From: Bryobacterales bacterium
GTDB taxonomy: Bacteria; Acidobacteriota; Terriglobia; Bryobacterales; Bryobacteraceae
Length of the DNA: 64,000 nt
Assembly (NCBI GenBank): GCA_016713735.1
Contig: JADJOP010000003.1
Location: 1 to 64,000 of the forward strand
Direction of reading: 5' to 3'
Position 1 is the first letter of the stretch, and every line of letters begins with the position of its first letter. A model generated the notes under the pieces. It worked only from the letters and a program-made list of their open reading frames with translations, was not told the origin of the DNA and searched no databases. Positions 36,069-47,758 of this stretch are shown piece by piece. The position numbers were made by a program, and so were the translations under genes.

Positions 36069-37107
36069 GGCCGGCTCTGCTTCTGGCCTGCGCCGCCACC
36101 CTCGGCGCCGGCCTGCTCCTGTCTCAGAAAGGCCCCGTCGACCCCGCCAAAGAGAAGGTCACCGTCGACGCCCTCCACAAGCGCATCGCGGCACAGCCCG
36201 TCACCGCCCCGGCAAGCCCTACAAGCACACCATCCCCGGCACGGATGTGTCGTACGAGATGCTCCCCATCCCCGCCGGCGAGTTCCTCATGGGCACTCCC
36301 GCCGGTGAAGCCGGCCGCAACCCCGACGAAGGCCCCCAACACCGCGTCAAGCTCGAAGCCTTCTGGATGGCTGCCCACGAAGTCACCTGGGACGAATACC
36401 GCCTCTTCATGTTCTCCCAGCAGGCCAACGAGACCCCCGGCTCTGACCCCACCCTCGACGCCGTCAGCCGCCCCACCCGCCCCTACGTCGAGATGAGCTT
36501 CGGCATGGGCCTCAATGGCTTCCCCGCCATCTCCATGACCCACCACGCCGCCAACAAGTACGCCCAGTGGCTCAGCGCCAAAACCGGCCACTTCTACCGC
36601 CTGCCCACCGAAGCCGAATGGGAGTACGCCTGCCGCGCCGGAACCACCACCGCCTACTCCTTCGGCCCCGACGCCGCCGCCATCAAGGAGTACGCCGTCT
36701 ACGAAGCCAACTCCAAAGGCCAGTACGCCCCCGTCGGCAAAAAGAAACCCAACGCCTGGGGCCTCCACGACATGCACGGCAACGTCATGGAATGGACGCT
36801 CGATCAATACGACGCCGCCACCTACTCGAAAGCCCCGGCCCTCTCCCTCATGCCCTGGGTTCCCTCCACCACGCCTTACCCCCACGTCGCCCGTGGCGGG
36901 TCCTGGCAGGACACCCCCGACAAACTCCGCTGCGGCGCCCGCGCCAGCAGCGATCCCTCCTGGAAAGCCCAGGACCCCCAACTCCCCAAGAGCATCTGGT
37001 ATCACACCGACGCCCTCGGCCTCGGCTTCCGCCTCGTCCGCCCCGTCAAAACGCCCACCGCCGCCGACATGTTCAAATACTGGAACAATGGCGTGGCCGA
37101 AGAATAG
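36065..37107 (+). CDS. Formylglycine-generating-enzyme-like (SUMF1/FGE-sulfatase) protein, one frameshift
   Basis: Signal peptide ALLLACAATLGAGLLLSQ, then the FGE-sulfatase fold: MLPIPAGEFLMGTPAGE, EGPQHRVKLEAFWMAAHEVT, YRLPTEAEWEYACRAGTTT, LHDMHGNVMEWTLDQYDA and VARGGSWQDTPDKLRCGAR, ending LGFRLVRP. A missing base near 36212 separates the N-terminal signal from the domain. The family includes enzymes that make formylglycine in sulfatases, but many members have other roles, and the copper-binding cysteines are not evident here. ATG at 36065 overlaps the Gfo/Idh gene by four bases. Confidence 0.85.
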
Positions 37108-37896
37108 CGCCGGGCTTCTCCCCTCCACGCGGCCTCCTCGCGGCCCTCGCCGTCGCGCCCATCTCCGCACAACCCACCTTCGCCTCAACCCACCCGCCAG
37201 GAAGCCGTCGAGCCCCACATGGGCACCCTCGTCCGCATCCTCTTCGACGCCCCCGACGCCACCCCCGCCCGCGCCGCCTTCCAACGCATCGCCGCCATCG
37301 ACCGCGCCCTCTCCGACTACAATCCCCAAAGCGACCTCAACCGCCTCTGCCAAACCCAATCCGCCACCCTCACCGCCGACCTCGCCCGCATCCTCCCCCA
37401 AGCCCTCGCCCTCGCCCGCGAAACCCGCGGCGCCTACGACCCCACCCTCGCCGCCCTCACCCGCCACATGCCCGCGCCGCCCGCTCTCCACGGCTACCAG
37501 CGCGTGACCCTCACCGGCCGCCGCATCGCCCTCAACGGAGTCTGCTTCGATCTAGGCGGCATCGCCAAAGGCTACGCCGCGCAAGAAGCCCTCCACACCC
37601 TCCGCCAGCAAGGCATCAAACGCGCCCTCGTCGCCCTCAGCGGCGACATCTGCGTCAGTGGCAAGGGTTGGCGCGTCGCCGCGCAAGGCCGCACCATCAC
37701 CCTCGCCAACGCCTGCATCTCCACCTCAGGCAACGACGCCCAGCCCGGCCACATCTTCGACCCGCGCACCGGCCAGCGCGTCACCCGCGAAGGCCAGGTG
37801 ACCGTAATCTCCCCCAGCGGCCCCCGCGCCGACGCCCTAGCCACCGCCCATCACGTCACATCGCCCGCCGGAACCTGGATCGACGAGCGCCGCTGA
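37088..37896 (+). CDS. apbE: FAD:protein FMN transferase (ApbE), disrupted N-terminus
   Basis: Transfers FMN to threonine residues of flavoproteins such as NqrC/RnfG. The core begins at 37219 (HMGTLVRILFDAPD) and runs through FDLGGIAKGYAAQEAL, LVALSGDICVSGKGWRV and STSGNDAQPGHIFDPRTGQ. The signal-peptide sequence GLLAALAVAPISAQ is found in another frame upstream, so two indels near 37125 and 37195 must be assumed to join it. A start at 37088 inside the end of the FGE gene is likely. The 3' end overlaps the convergent small gene by 46 bases. Confidence 0.75.
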
Positions 37897-38090
37897 ACCC
37901 GTTCCCCGCCCGCAAACGCCAGCCACCACAGCGCCACGAAGCTCAGCCCCGGAACCAGCGCCAGCGTCAGCAACAGACTGTCCGGATACACCCGCCGCGC
38001 CAGCCTGCGCAACGGCAAGCCCACCAGCACGGCGTTCACAACGAACACGCCCGCCAACACGAGCAGAACCAATTCACCCGTGATCCTCAT
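37851..38090 (-). CDS. Small membrane protein with two spans
   Basis: 79 residues from ATG 38090 (an upstream ATG at 38120 would add ten). Two hydrophobic helices: ITGELVLLVLAGVFVVNAVL and SLLLTLALVPGLSFVALWWL, joined by a short arginine-rich loop (GLPLRRLARRVYPD), so the loop should be cytoplasmic. It lies eight bases downstream of the TonB-receptor stop on the same strand. No family recognised. The overlap with apbE lowers confidence a little. Confidence 0.55.
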   Translation of the reverse strand: MRITGELVLLVLAGVFVVNAVLVGLPLRRLARRVYPDSLLLTLALVPGLSFVALWWLAFAGGERVQRRSSIQVPAGDVT

Positions 38091-38097
38091 GCCTTCA

Positions 38098-41000
38098 TTA
38101 GAACCCAACCCGTATCCCAATCCGGAAGAACCGCTGGTCGTTCCCCTCGCGCCCCGTGTTCTTCACTCCTCCAATCAATCCGAAATTACTCGACGAAATA
38201 TCGGCGTTCGGATTCCCAAAATGCGGCGTGTTCGACAAATTGAACGCCTCCCCGCGCACCTGCACGTTCACCCGCTCGTTAATATCGATCCGCCGGAACA
38301 ACCCCATATCGAAGTTGATCAGCCCCGGCGTCCGCAGCACATTCGTCCCGCACGTCCCAAACCGCGCCACGTTCGGACTCACCGCGTTCGGATCGGCCAG
38401 GTTCGTCCGGTCCCACCACCGCGTACGCTCGCCAATCGTCGCCACCGGTCCCGTGCAATCGGCAAACTGCCCCGAGCCCGGCGCGTTCAACGTCGTCCCC
38501 GGAGCCGTCGGCGTCACCGGCGATCCCGTCGTGAACCGCGCTAGCCCGTTCAACTGCCACCCGCCCAACACCGCCGCCGCCACGCCCGTGTTCGCCCACC
38601 GCGCCCCCTTGCCAAACGGCAACTGCGCCACGCTGCTGATCACCGCGTTGTGCCGGATATCCAGCGGCGTCGAGCCATAGTTCAATCCCCAATACGACGG
38701 ATGATTCACCCTGGCGGGAAACCGAATTCTCCGCCACATAGCCCAGCGAATGGCCCCATGTATAGGACATCTGCACCTGATAGCCGCCCCGGAATCGCCG
38801 CTGCAGCCGCGCCTGCAGCGAGTCGTACTTGTTCGTCCCCACATGCCCGATGAACGTCGTGGCCGCATTGCGCCCAAACTTGCGCACCAGTTGCTGCCCC
38901 GCCTGCCCCGTCCCCAAATCCGCCCAGTTCGCATTCAAAAACGCCGTCTGCCGGATCGACCGCGTCGCCACATACCCCGCCGACCCGATCCACTGCCCCA
39001 ACTGCTTCTCCAGCGTCGCGTTCCACGACTGCACATACCCGCGCTTGAAATTGTCATCCGCCGTGATGAACGCCGCCGTCAGCGGCAGCGGCAGCCGTTC
39101 CTGCTCGGCCACCACCGGACTCGCCGGCAACCCGCGATCCAGCGTCGTCGACCATGACCACGTCGTGTCGAACCCCAGGTTCTGCACAAACTGCACCGGA
39201 TAGTTGGCCCGCAGGTCGCGCGCCAGGCTGAACGGATCGTACGTGATCCCGTACCCCGCCCGGAACACCAGCGTGTTCGTCGCCCGCCACGCCAGCCCCA
39301 CGCGCGGCGCAAACAGCTTCTTGCTCTGCTTCAGCCCGCAATCCTTCGGCGTCGAACCCAGCCCGCATAAAATCGATTCGTTCGTGTTGAAGTCATACCG
39401 CTCCAGCCCGCGATCCGGCCGCACCGGCATCGGATAGAACTCCCACCGCATCCCATAGGAAAGCGTCAACCGCGGATTCACCTGCCACCGGTCGCGGATA
39501 TACAGGCTGTAGAAATTCGCCCGGACCTTGTACTCATCCGTCGACAACACATTGCGCCCCGACTCCCGCGACAACCCCAGCAAAAACGAACCGATCGTGT
39601 TGTAGTCGTTCGCCGCCACTCCGCCCCGCAGCGTCGTCGTCGCGTTGCGGAACGTGAAGCCCCCCGCCGGACCGCCCACCGCCCCCGCCGCGTTCGCCAC
39701 ACCCTGGTTCAACCGCAGTTGATACACATCGGCGCCGAACCGCAGCTCATGGCTCCCCCGCGAATAGTTCCCATTGGCCACGTATTGATACTGGTAATCG
39801 CGCCCAAAGAACGGCGAGTTGTTCTCGTTGCCCAACGGCGAAAATCCATCAATCGGCATCCGCACCATGCCGCCCGCGAACGTCGTGCTCCCGTTGGTGC
39901 CAGGAATCCCCAGCAAATCACGCGCGACATTCTGGTCCAGGTCCGGAAACAGCGCATTCGTATCCAGCAGCATCGCGCCAAAGTAGCCGTCCACCACCAG
40001 GCTCGGCGACAACACATACGTCGTCGACACCGTCCCCGAATACGTCGCCCCAAACCCGTTCCCTGGACGGTTGTCCGTCGGATGCACACCCGGCCCGGCC
40101 AGCACTCCAAACGGCGGCGGGTTGTCCGTGGTGTAGCGCAAATAGCTCATCCGCGTGAACGCCGTCCACTTCTCGCTCAGGTTGAAATTCGTCTTCGCGT
40201 CAATCTGATCCCGGTTGTACTTGTAGTTAATCGCCGCCAGGTAGTTCAGGTTGATCCCCAGCGCCCCCTGCCCCGGAGCATTCGGCAGCGCCCAGTCAGG
40301 CAGCGAGAGAATCTTCCGGCTCGGCGCCGAAAACCGCGCCTGCGGAATGCGGTTCCCCGGAAACGGCGTCCGGTCCCGCGCAAACGCATTCTGATTGGCC
40401 GCATTGAACGCCGCGCCCGTGAGCGGATCGTAAATCGCCGTCGGCGAGCCCGATAAATCCCCCGCCCTCATCGCCGCCGTCGGCACATCCAAATACCGCT
40501 GCGCATTCTGCCGCTCCGTCGTCCGCTCGTAGCTCACAAAGTAGAACGCCTTGTTCTTCTTGATCGGACCGCCCACCGTCCCCCCGTACTGGTTGTAAAT
40601 GTACTTCGGCCGCGGCGCATTCCGATCGCTGAAATACGGATAGGCGCTCAGCTTCTGGTTGAAGTGATGCAAAAACGCCGCCCCATGCACATCGTTCCCA
40701 CCAGACTTGAGCGACAGATTGATCGCCGCTCCCCCCGCCAGCCCCTGCTCGGCATCAAACGAGTTCGTCACCACGTTCACCACATCAATCGACTCCAGCG
40801 TCGGGTTGATCCCAGTCATATGCGGCAGGTTCGGGTTGTACGAGGTCGTCCCGTCGATGCGCACATTGTTGTTCTGGTCGCTCGTCCCATTCACCGAATA
40901 GCGCACCGACCGCGTCGGATTCGCCGGCACCGAGTGCGCGTTCTGCGGCGGGCTGAAGCCGGGCAAGGTGCCCAGCAGCATCTGGTAATTCCGCCCCACC

Positions 41001-41446
41001 GGCACCGGAATGTTCTCCAGCGTCTTCTGGTCCACCTCGTGACGCACCTCGGCGCGGTCCGTCTGCAGCGTGATCGCGTTGGTCTCCACATTCACGCTCT
41101 CGCTCACCTCGCCCAGCGTCAGCTTGGCGTCCACGCGCGTCAGCGAATTCGCCGTCACCTCAATGCCCGTCTGCGAGAACGCCCGGAACCCGTTGGCCTG
41201 CACCGTCAACGTGTACGCCCCCGGCGCGATCGTGGGGAAGCGGAACAACCCGGCCTCCGTTGTCGTCGCATCGCGCGTCGTCCCCGTGGCCACATGCACA
41301 ATGCTCACCTTGGCGTTGGGAATCGCCGCGTCCGACGAGTCAGTCACGTTGCCCACCAGCCCGCCATACAAAATCTGCGCCGCCGCCGGCACGGACCAGC
41401 AGCAGCACAACAGAGCCAGGATTTCAGCCCTCCTTACAACACACAC
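38098..41446 (-). CDS. TonB-dependent receptor with carboxypeptidase-regulatory N-terminus (Oar-like), frameshift near 38715
   Basis: Very large outer-membrane receptor, about 1115 residues. GTG 41446 gives a signal peptide (AEILALLCCCWSVPAAAQ). A CarboxypepD_reg-like beta domain follows (GNVTDSSDAAIPNAKVSIVH, AGLFRFPTIAPGAYTLTV), then the plug (GLAGGAAINLSLKSGGND), then many barrel strands. The C-terminal strands FNLSNTPHFGNPNADISS and RFFRIGIRVGF are in another frame. The break is near 38705-38720 (the AENSVSRQ region joining to VNHPSYWGLNYG). The final Phe suits outer-membrane insertion. Such receptors import oligosaccharides or siderophores. Upstream, the same frame continues into a metallo-beta-lactamase relic. 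Confidence 0.85.
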
Positions 41447-41454
41447 ACCCCTGC

Positions 41455-42060
41455 GCCGCGCCAGCTCATTCTGAAGCGCCTTCTCCCGCTCCGCAATGTA
41501 AGCCCGGTAACCCGCCGCATCCATCCACACATTCCGCCCCGGCTGCTTCTTGGCCCTCTCAAACTTCTCCGCCATCCCGTAATACTCCGGATGCGCACCC
41601 AGGAAGATGTCGCACGCGAGCGACTTCCACACCCGGAACGCCTTCTCAAAATCCGCCGCAATCCCCGGATACTCCGTTCCCCACCAGCTTGTCCCCGGAT
41701 TGATGTCGACTCCCACCACACGCCAGCCGGCTCACCCTCCACATCCACCTGCGTCACGGCCCTCCATGCCCCGGCGTCAGCACCGCCGTCAGCGACGACC
41801 CGCCCAGGCTCACCACCTCCCCGTCCCTTAGCTCCTGGTCCACCACGCACGGCCGCGTCATCACAGCCCCTTCCCCTGCCGCACCGCAACGGCGTCCTCC
41901 CTTCATCACCAACACCCGCGCCCCCGTCTGCTCCTTCACCAGCCAGTTCCGCCATGTCCCCAGCGCAGCGACCCCAACAGGACTTCCGAATTCGGATCCC
42001 AGCCGTCAGCGGCACCGTCCGCTCAAAACTGCATTGATCAGAATGTGCCCCCGGCCACCG
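41455..42060 (-). pseudogene. Subclass B3 metallo-beta-lactamase relic
   Basis: The C-terminal third is clear: VGVDINPGTSWWGTEYPG, then VWKSLACDIFLGAHPEYYGM, then AAGYRAYIAEREKALQ, as in B3 enzymes (the last two blocks hold the conserved GAH). Before it, in other frames, stand KEQTGARVLVMKG and SLGGSSLTAVLTPGHGG, then GHILINAVL. The HxHxDH zinc site that should lie between GHILI and KEQTG is missing, so the gene cannot be active as read. At least three frame breaks are needed. Either real decay or a damaged assembly. Confidence 0.65.
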
Positions 42061-42293
42061 GGGGAGCTGAGCCCCTTGACACGGGGCCCCGGGGGGTAGC
42101 GGGGCCGCCGAACCCCCGGCGAGCACCCCCCCACCACCCCTCCGGCCCGCCGCCCCCACACCTCTAATGTGACACGCTCCCTTACCGCCGGCCTTGGCTC
42201 TTCCTGCCAACCCTTCCACGACAACACCAGCGGAAGAAATAGGGCCACAAACAAGGCATTCAAAATGGCAATCAGAACAGCAACCGTTTCCAT
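42006..42293 (-). CDS. Possible small membrane protein
   Basis: METVAVLIAILNALFVALFL is a convincing membrane helix, followed by a basic tail. The C-terminal half runs through the C/G-rich tract at 42060-42140 and is not protein-like, so the true end is unknown. Low confidence. Confidence 0.25.
   Translation of the reverse strand: METVAVLIAILNALFVALFLPLVLSWKGWQEEPRPAVRERVTLEVWGRRAGGVVGGCSPGVRRPRYPPGPRVKGLSSPGGRGHILINAVLSGRCR
42059..42145. other. C/G homopolymer-rich tract, doubtful sequence
   Basis: A tract of repeated GGGG/CCCC blocks between the metallo-beta-lactamase relic and a small open frame. Similar tracts lie at 17260, 48000 and 62855, each at a place where genes are broken. Confidence 0.5.
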
Positions 42294-42393
42294 ATGAGGC
42301 TCCAGCCACCAGTCTACGCCTCCTGACCCAAGCGAAACACGGCGCTGAACCCAAGCCCGACAAACCAAAGCCCTCGCCCTGCTCCCCCCAACG

Positions 42394-42424
42394 AAAAAGC
42401 CCGCCCCCCGAAGGGAGCGGGCTT
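42394..42424 (-). terminator. Rho-independent terminator downstream of groEL
   Basis: On the minus strand an AAGCCCGC...GCGGGCTT stem with a short C/G-rich loop is followed by a TTTTT run, 60-90 bases after the groEL stop. Position and shape fit an intrinsic terminator for the groESL transcript. Confidence 0.7.
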
Positions 42425-42483
42425 GTTCAGGATCGGCACACCGTCTCTCCGCCGTGAGGCGGGGGGCCCGACGCGGTTAGCGT

Positions 42484-44115
<1,632 letters not shown>

Positions 44116-44163
44116 TGCTTGATTACTCCTGATGTCTCTTCTGAACTCTGGTTACGGACAGCG

Positions 44164-44496
44164 TTAGCTGGCCTTCGTCTTCTTGCCCGACGGGGCTTCC
44201 GCCGTATCCAACACGCCAAGGATTTCGTCCTCGCGCAGGATCAGGTACTCCTCGCCGTCAATCTTGATCTCATTGCCGGCATACTTGCCAAACAGAATCC
44301 GGTCGCCCACCTGGACCTCCAGGGCGATCAGCTTCCCGTCTTCCAGGCGGCGGCCTTTGCCAACCGCGACCACTTCCGCTTCCTGCGGCTTCTCCTTGGC
44401 GGTGTCGGGGATGATGATGCCCCCCTTCATCGTCTCGGTTTCTTCGATCCGCTTTACGACAATCCGGTCGTAGAGCGGGCGGATGTTCATTGCCAT
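44164..44496 (-). CDS. groES: Co-chaperonin GroES
   Basis: 110 residues including a 12-residue C-terminal extension rich in Ala/Lys/Ser (EAPSGKKTKAS). Mobile loop: IEETETMKGGIIIPDTAKEK. Roof and core: VVAVGKGRRLEDGK, VQVGDRILFGKYAGNEIK and EYLILREDEILGVL. GGAGG eight bases before the ATG. An alternative in-frame ATG lies two codons downstream (MAMN). Upstream at 44663-44689 is a CIRCE-like inverted repeat. Confidence 0.97.
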   Translation of the reverse strand: MAMNIRPLYDRIVVKRIEETETMKGGIIIPDTAKEKPQEAEVVAVGKGRRLEDGKLIALEVQVGDRILFGKYAGNEIKIDGEEYLILREDEILGVLDTAEAPSGKKTKAS

Positions 44497-44662
44497 GGGT
44501 GTTTGACCTCCAGTGAATCCAAATACTGCTGCTCGAGAATATCTTGATGTCAGTGCGCCCGGGCGAGCCCGTTGACTCTGCCCTCCGGCGGCTGCTACGG
44601 CCGCCTGCGCGCCGAAAACTCGGTTGTGCGGACCGGACGAGCGCCCGTTCCGCCTTCTATTT

Positions 44663-44689
44663 TTAGCACAGATTTGGTGGGAGTGACAG
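44663..44689. promoter_or_regulatory. CIRCE-like HrcA operator upstream of groESL
   Basis: TTAGCACAG, a nine-base spacer and GAGTGACAG match the CIRCE consensus TTAGCACTC-N9-GAGTGCTAA at 13 of 18 arm positions with the exact nine-base spacing. It is 167 bases upstream of the groES start, plausible for a heat-shock operator controlled by HrcA. The surrounding 44500-44760 region is otherwise non-coding. No hrcA gene is in the window. Confidence 0.6.
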
Positions 44690-44775
44690 ATTTTTGAAGC
44701 AAGTCACTGAAAACACATGAAAAATAGTTGTTGCTGCCCCGTCATTGTTGATGACATGACACTCAGATAAATCTA

Positions 44776-45069
44776 TCAGCGGCGACCTCGCCTCCGGAGC
44801 CTCATCTCCTCCCCCACAAACCGCCCCAACGCCCACAAAATCAGCACCACGACGCATGTCACCCCATACGCCATCAGGCCATACAGAACAAAGCCAACCG
44901 GCGCTTCCTGCCACGTGAACGGCCTCGCCCCGCCCGGCCGCCGCACCGGAAAGCTCACCGCCGTCCCCCTCCGCGCCAGTTGAACCATCACCAGCGCCAC
45001 CGGCAGGGCGGTCCACAGCAGCAGCCGCCTGCTCACCGCGTCCAGCCCCTGGCCGGTTTGCCGTGACAC
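44776..45069 (-). CDS. Small integral membrane protein
   Basis: 97 residues. Two hydrophobic segments: RLLLWTALPVALVMVQLARRG and GFVLYGLMAYGVTCVVVLIL. Both ends are strongly basic (MSRQTGQGLDAVSRR and EEMRLRRRGRR), so the ends should be cytoplasmic. It follows the amidohydrolase gene by 15 bases on the same strand. No known family. Confidence 0.5.
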   Translation of the reverse strand: MSRQTGQGLDAVSRRLLLWTALPVALVMVQLARRGTAVSFPVRRPGGARPFTWQEAPVGFVLYGLMAYGVTCVVVLILWALGRFVGEEMRLRRRGRR

Positions 45070-45084
45070 GCCCCGCGCGCCCCC

Positions 45085-46371
45085 CTACTTCCGCTCCCGC
45101 ACCGACTGTCCCAGCGTCGCATCCCAGCGCCCATCCCCCTGCGCCGTATACTCGCCCAGCTTGTCCCAATCCTCCCGGCTCAGCCCGTTCAGATCCCACA
45201 CCACGCGCCCATCGCGCAGCGTCATCTCCGCCACAATCTTCTTGTCCGCCCGCAGCCGCGCCGCATACGAATCCGTGTAGCCAAACTTCCCGTTCAACAC
45301 GCTCAGCACGGCAATGTCCGCCCCCGCGCCCACACTCAGGTGACCCAGATCCTCCCGCTTGATCTGCCGCGCCGGGTTCCACGTCGACCGCCCAATCACC
45401 TCATGCATCGGCATCCCCATCGCCAGGAACTTCGACATCACGTTCGTCATGTCCTTCATCCCCGCATTCATCGACGAAATGTGCAAATCCGTGGAAATCG
45501 AATCCGGCCAGAAGCCCTGCTTCATCGCCGGAACCGCGTGGCGGAACACCAGGCTCCCCCCGCCATGGCCTACATCGAACAGCACGCCCCGCTTCCGCCC
45601 TTCCAGCAGGTAATCGCTCACTTTGCCCTGCTTGTCCAACATCGGCACCCACGCCAGGTAGGCATGCGTATACATATCCCCCGCCCGCAGCTTCTTCGTG
45701 ATCAGCTCCTGATGCGGCCGCTCCGGCGAAAACTTCCCGAAATCGACCATAATCGGCACCCCCGCCTCGCCCGCGCACGCCAGCGCCCCGTCCACCGCCG
45801 CCCACGTCGGCGCCTGGTAATGCGCCGTCTTCACGCCAACAATCGTGCCTTTATATTGCTTCACCCGCTCCGCGCACAACTTCGCATCCAGCTCGGCCAC
45901 ATTCTGCTCCACATCCGACCCGCCGCCCATGCCCGTACCCACAATGTTCAGAAACGCCAACACCCGCGTCTTCGACTTGTCGATCACCCGCGACTTGAAC
46001 CGCGTAAAGCTTTTCGCCCCCGACGACCCCGCATCCACCATCGTCGTCACCCCCGACCGGAAGCTATGGTCATCCGGCATCACGCTCGACTCACCCATAT
46101 ACTCCCGCCCCTCGCCCGCAAACACGTGCACATGCAGATCCACCAGCCCCGGCGCCACATACAGCCCCGTCACATCCACCGTCTTCAACGCCTGCCCCGC
46201 CGGAATGTTCGCGGCAACAGCCGCAATCTTCCCATCGCGAATGGCCACGTCCCGCACGGCATTCAGACCGTTCTTGGCATCCACCACCGTGCCGCCCTTC
46301 AGCAGCAAATCATATTGCTGGCCAGCCAGCGAAAGCGCGCCCACCAGGGCAAGGGTAACGATTCGAACCAT
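45085..46371 (-). CDS. Amidohydrolase/deacetylase-family metallohydrolase, exported
   Basis: 428 residues. Signal peptide RIVTLALVGALSLAGQ. TIM-barrel amidohydrolase with the metal motif VDLHVHVF, the carbamylated-lysine region GTIVGVKTAHYQAP, further His in FDVGHGGGSLVF, and the conserved Asp in SISTDLHISSMN. The group includes D-aminoacylase-like and dihydroorotase-like enzymes. Periplasmic location is unusual for dihydroorotase, so N-acyl or peptide substrates are more likely. Exact substrate unknown. Confidence 0.85.
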   Translation of the reverse strand: MVRIVTLALVGALSLAGQQYDLLLKGGTVVDAKNGLNAVRDVAIRDGKIAAVAANIPAGQALKTVDVTGLYVAPGLVDLHVHVFAGEGREYMGESSVMPDDHSFRSGVTTMVDAGSSGAKSFTRFKSRVIDKSKTRVLAFLNIVGTGMGGGSDVEQNVAELDAKLCAERVKQYKGTIVGVKTAHYQAPTWAAVDGALACAGEAGVPIMVDFGKFSPERPHQELITKKLRAGDMYTHAYLAWVPMLDKQGKVSDYLLEGRKRGVLFDVGHGGGSLVFRHAVPAMKQGFWPDSISTDLHISSMNAGMKDMTNVMSKFLAMGMPMHEVIGRSTWNPARQIKREDLGHLSVGAGADIAVLSVLNGKFGYTDSYAARLRADKKIVAEMTLRDGRVVWDLNGLSREDWDKLGEYTAQGDGRWDATLGQSVRERK

Positions 46372-46450
46372 GCGGGCGATTGTATCCTACGCCGCAACAC
46401 TCCCGCCCACAAAAGCCCCGCCCCCCGTGACCACCTATAATGGCTCGACG

Positions 46451-47758
46451 ATGCCCGCCTCCCCAGCCGCGCTCAGCCGCCACTACCGCTGGTGGATCGT
46501 CACGCTCCTCTTCCTCTCCACCGTCATCAACTACATCGACCGCCAAACCCTCTCCGTCCTCGCCCCCCTCATCAAAACCGAACAAGGCTGGAACAACCAG
46601 GACTTCGGCCTCATCGTCATCTCCTTCCGCATCGCCTACACCATCGGCCAGTCCCTCTCCGGCCGCATGGTCGACCGCCTCGGCACCCGCCGCGGCCTCT
46701 CCCTCGCCGTCGCCTGGTACTCCATCGTCGCCATGGCCACACCCCTCGCCACCGGACTCCGCGGCTTCTGCGCCTTCCGCTTCCTCCTCGGCCTCGGCGA
46801 ATCCGCCAACTGGCCCGCCGCCACCAAAGCCGTCTCCGAATGGTTCCCCAAGCGCGAACGCGCCCTCGCCGTCGGCATCTTCGACTCCGGCTCCTCCATC
46901 GGCGCCGCCCTCGCCCCGGCCATCGTCCTGGGCATCACCGCCTGGTCCGGCAACTGGCGCTGGGCCTTCGTCCTCACCGGCTCCCTCGGCTTCCTGTGGC
47001 TCCTGGGCCTGGCGCCGCTACGCCGTCGGACCCGTCCGCGTCGACGACGCCGAACCCTCCGCCACCCCCGGCTCCCCCGCCGCCCCCACCCGCTGGCGCG
47101 ACCTCCTCGCCTACCCCCAAACCTGGGGCGCCATCGCCGCCCGCGCCCTCTGCGACCCCGTCTGGTTCTTCATCACCGACTGGTTCGCCATCTACCTCAC
47201 CTCCAAAGGCTTCAAACTCGAGGAAAGCCTCCTCGCCTTCTGGGTCCCCTTCCTCTGCGCCGACCTAGGCAACTACGCCGGCGGCGGCCTCTCCAGCTTC
47301 TTAGTCCACCGCGGCTGGAGCGTCGAATGGGCCCGCAAGGCCATCTTCGTCCCCGGCGGCTTAGGCATGGCGCTTCTCATCCCCGCCGCCTACACCAACG
47401 ACCTCATGGTCATCACCGCCTGCTTCGGCGTCGCGACATTCTGCTACGCCGCCGGCTCCACCATCGCCAACACCCTCCCCGCCGACCTCTTCGAATCCAC
47501 CTCCGTAGCTTCAGTAAGTGGCCTCTCCGGCACCGCCGCCGGCCTAGGCACCATCCTCAGCACCTACATCATCGGCTACGTCGCCGACCACTACGGCTTC
47601 CAATCCATAGTCATCGCCGCCAGCATGATCCCCTCCTCAGCGTCGTGCTCGTCTTGGCCTCGTGCGCAATTCCCAGCGTCGGGCAAAGGCACAGTGGTTC
47701 GGGTGTAGCGGCACCGAACGAGTGGCCTTCGCTTCTATCTGCGCTCTCCTCTCACTAG
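46451..47758 (+). CDS. MFS transporter (hexuronate/ExuT-like), two frameshifts
   Basis: 12-span major facilitator of the anion:cation symporter group. The N-terminal half (RHYRWWIVTLLFLSTVINYID, then QGWNNQDFGLIVISFRIAYT, DRLGTRRGLSLAV and LGLGESANWPAATKAVSEWF) is typical for hexuronate and related sugar-acid permeases. The frame breaks near 47015 (LGLA joining to WRRYAVGPV) and near 47632 (MIP joining to LLSVVLVLASCAI). Both joins restore hydrophobic helices. With both repairs the reading stops at 47758. Base errors are the likely cause. The divergent neighbour is an exported amidohydrolase. Confidence 0.8.
   Translation: MPASPAALSRHYRWWIVTLLFLSTVINYIDRQTLSVLAPLIKTEQGWNNQDFGLIVISFRIAYTIGQSLSGRMVDRLGTRRGLSLAVAWYSIVAMATPLATGLRGFCAFRFLLGLGESANWPAATKAVSEWFPKRERALAVGIFDSGSSIGAALAPAIVLGITAWSGNWRWAFVLTGSLGFLWLLGLAPLRRRTRPRRRRRTLRHPRLPRRPHPLARPPRLPPNLGRHRRPRPLRPRLVLHHRLVRHLPHLQRLQTRGKPPRLLGPLPLRRPRQLRRRRPLQLLSPPRLERRMGPQGHLRPRRLRHGASHPRRLHQRPHGHHRLLRRRDILLRRRLHHRQHPPRRPLRIHLRSFSKWPLRHRRRPRHHPQHLHHRLRRRPLRLPIHSHRRQHDPLLSVVLVLASCAIPSVGQRHSGSGVAAPNEWPSLLSALSSH

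Noticed and set aside
38279..41719. A fusion of metallo-beta-lactamase C-terminus with a TonB receptor
   Set aside because: The two parts share a frame only by chance or by an indel. A signal peptide for the receiver stands at the junction (start GTG 41446), and such a fusion makes no topological sense.
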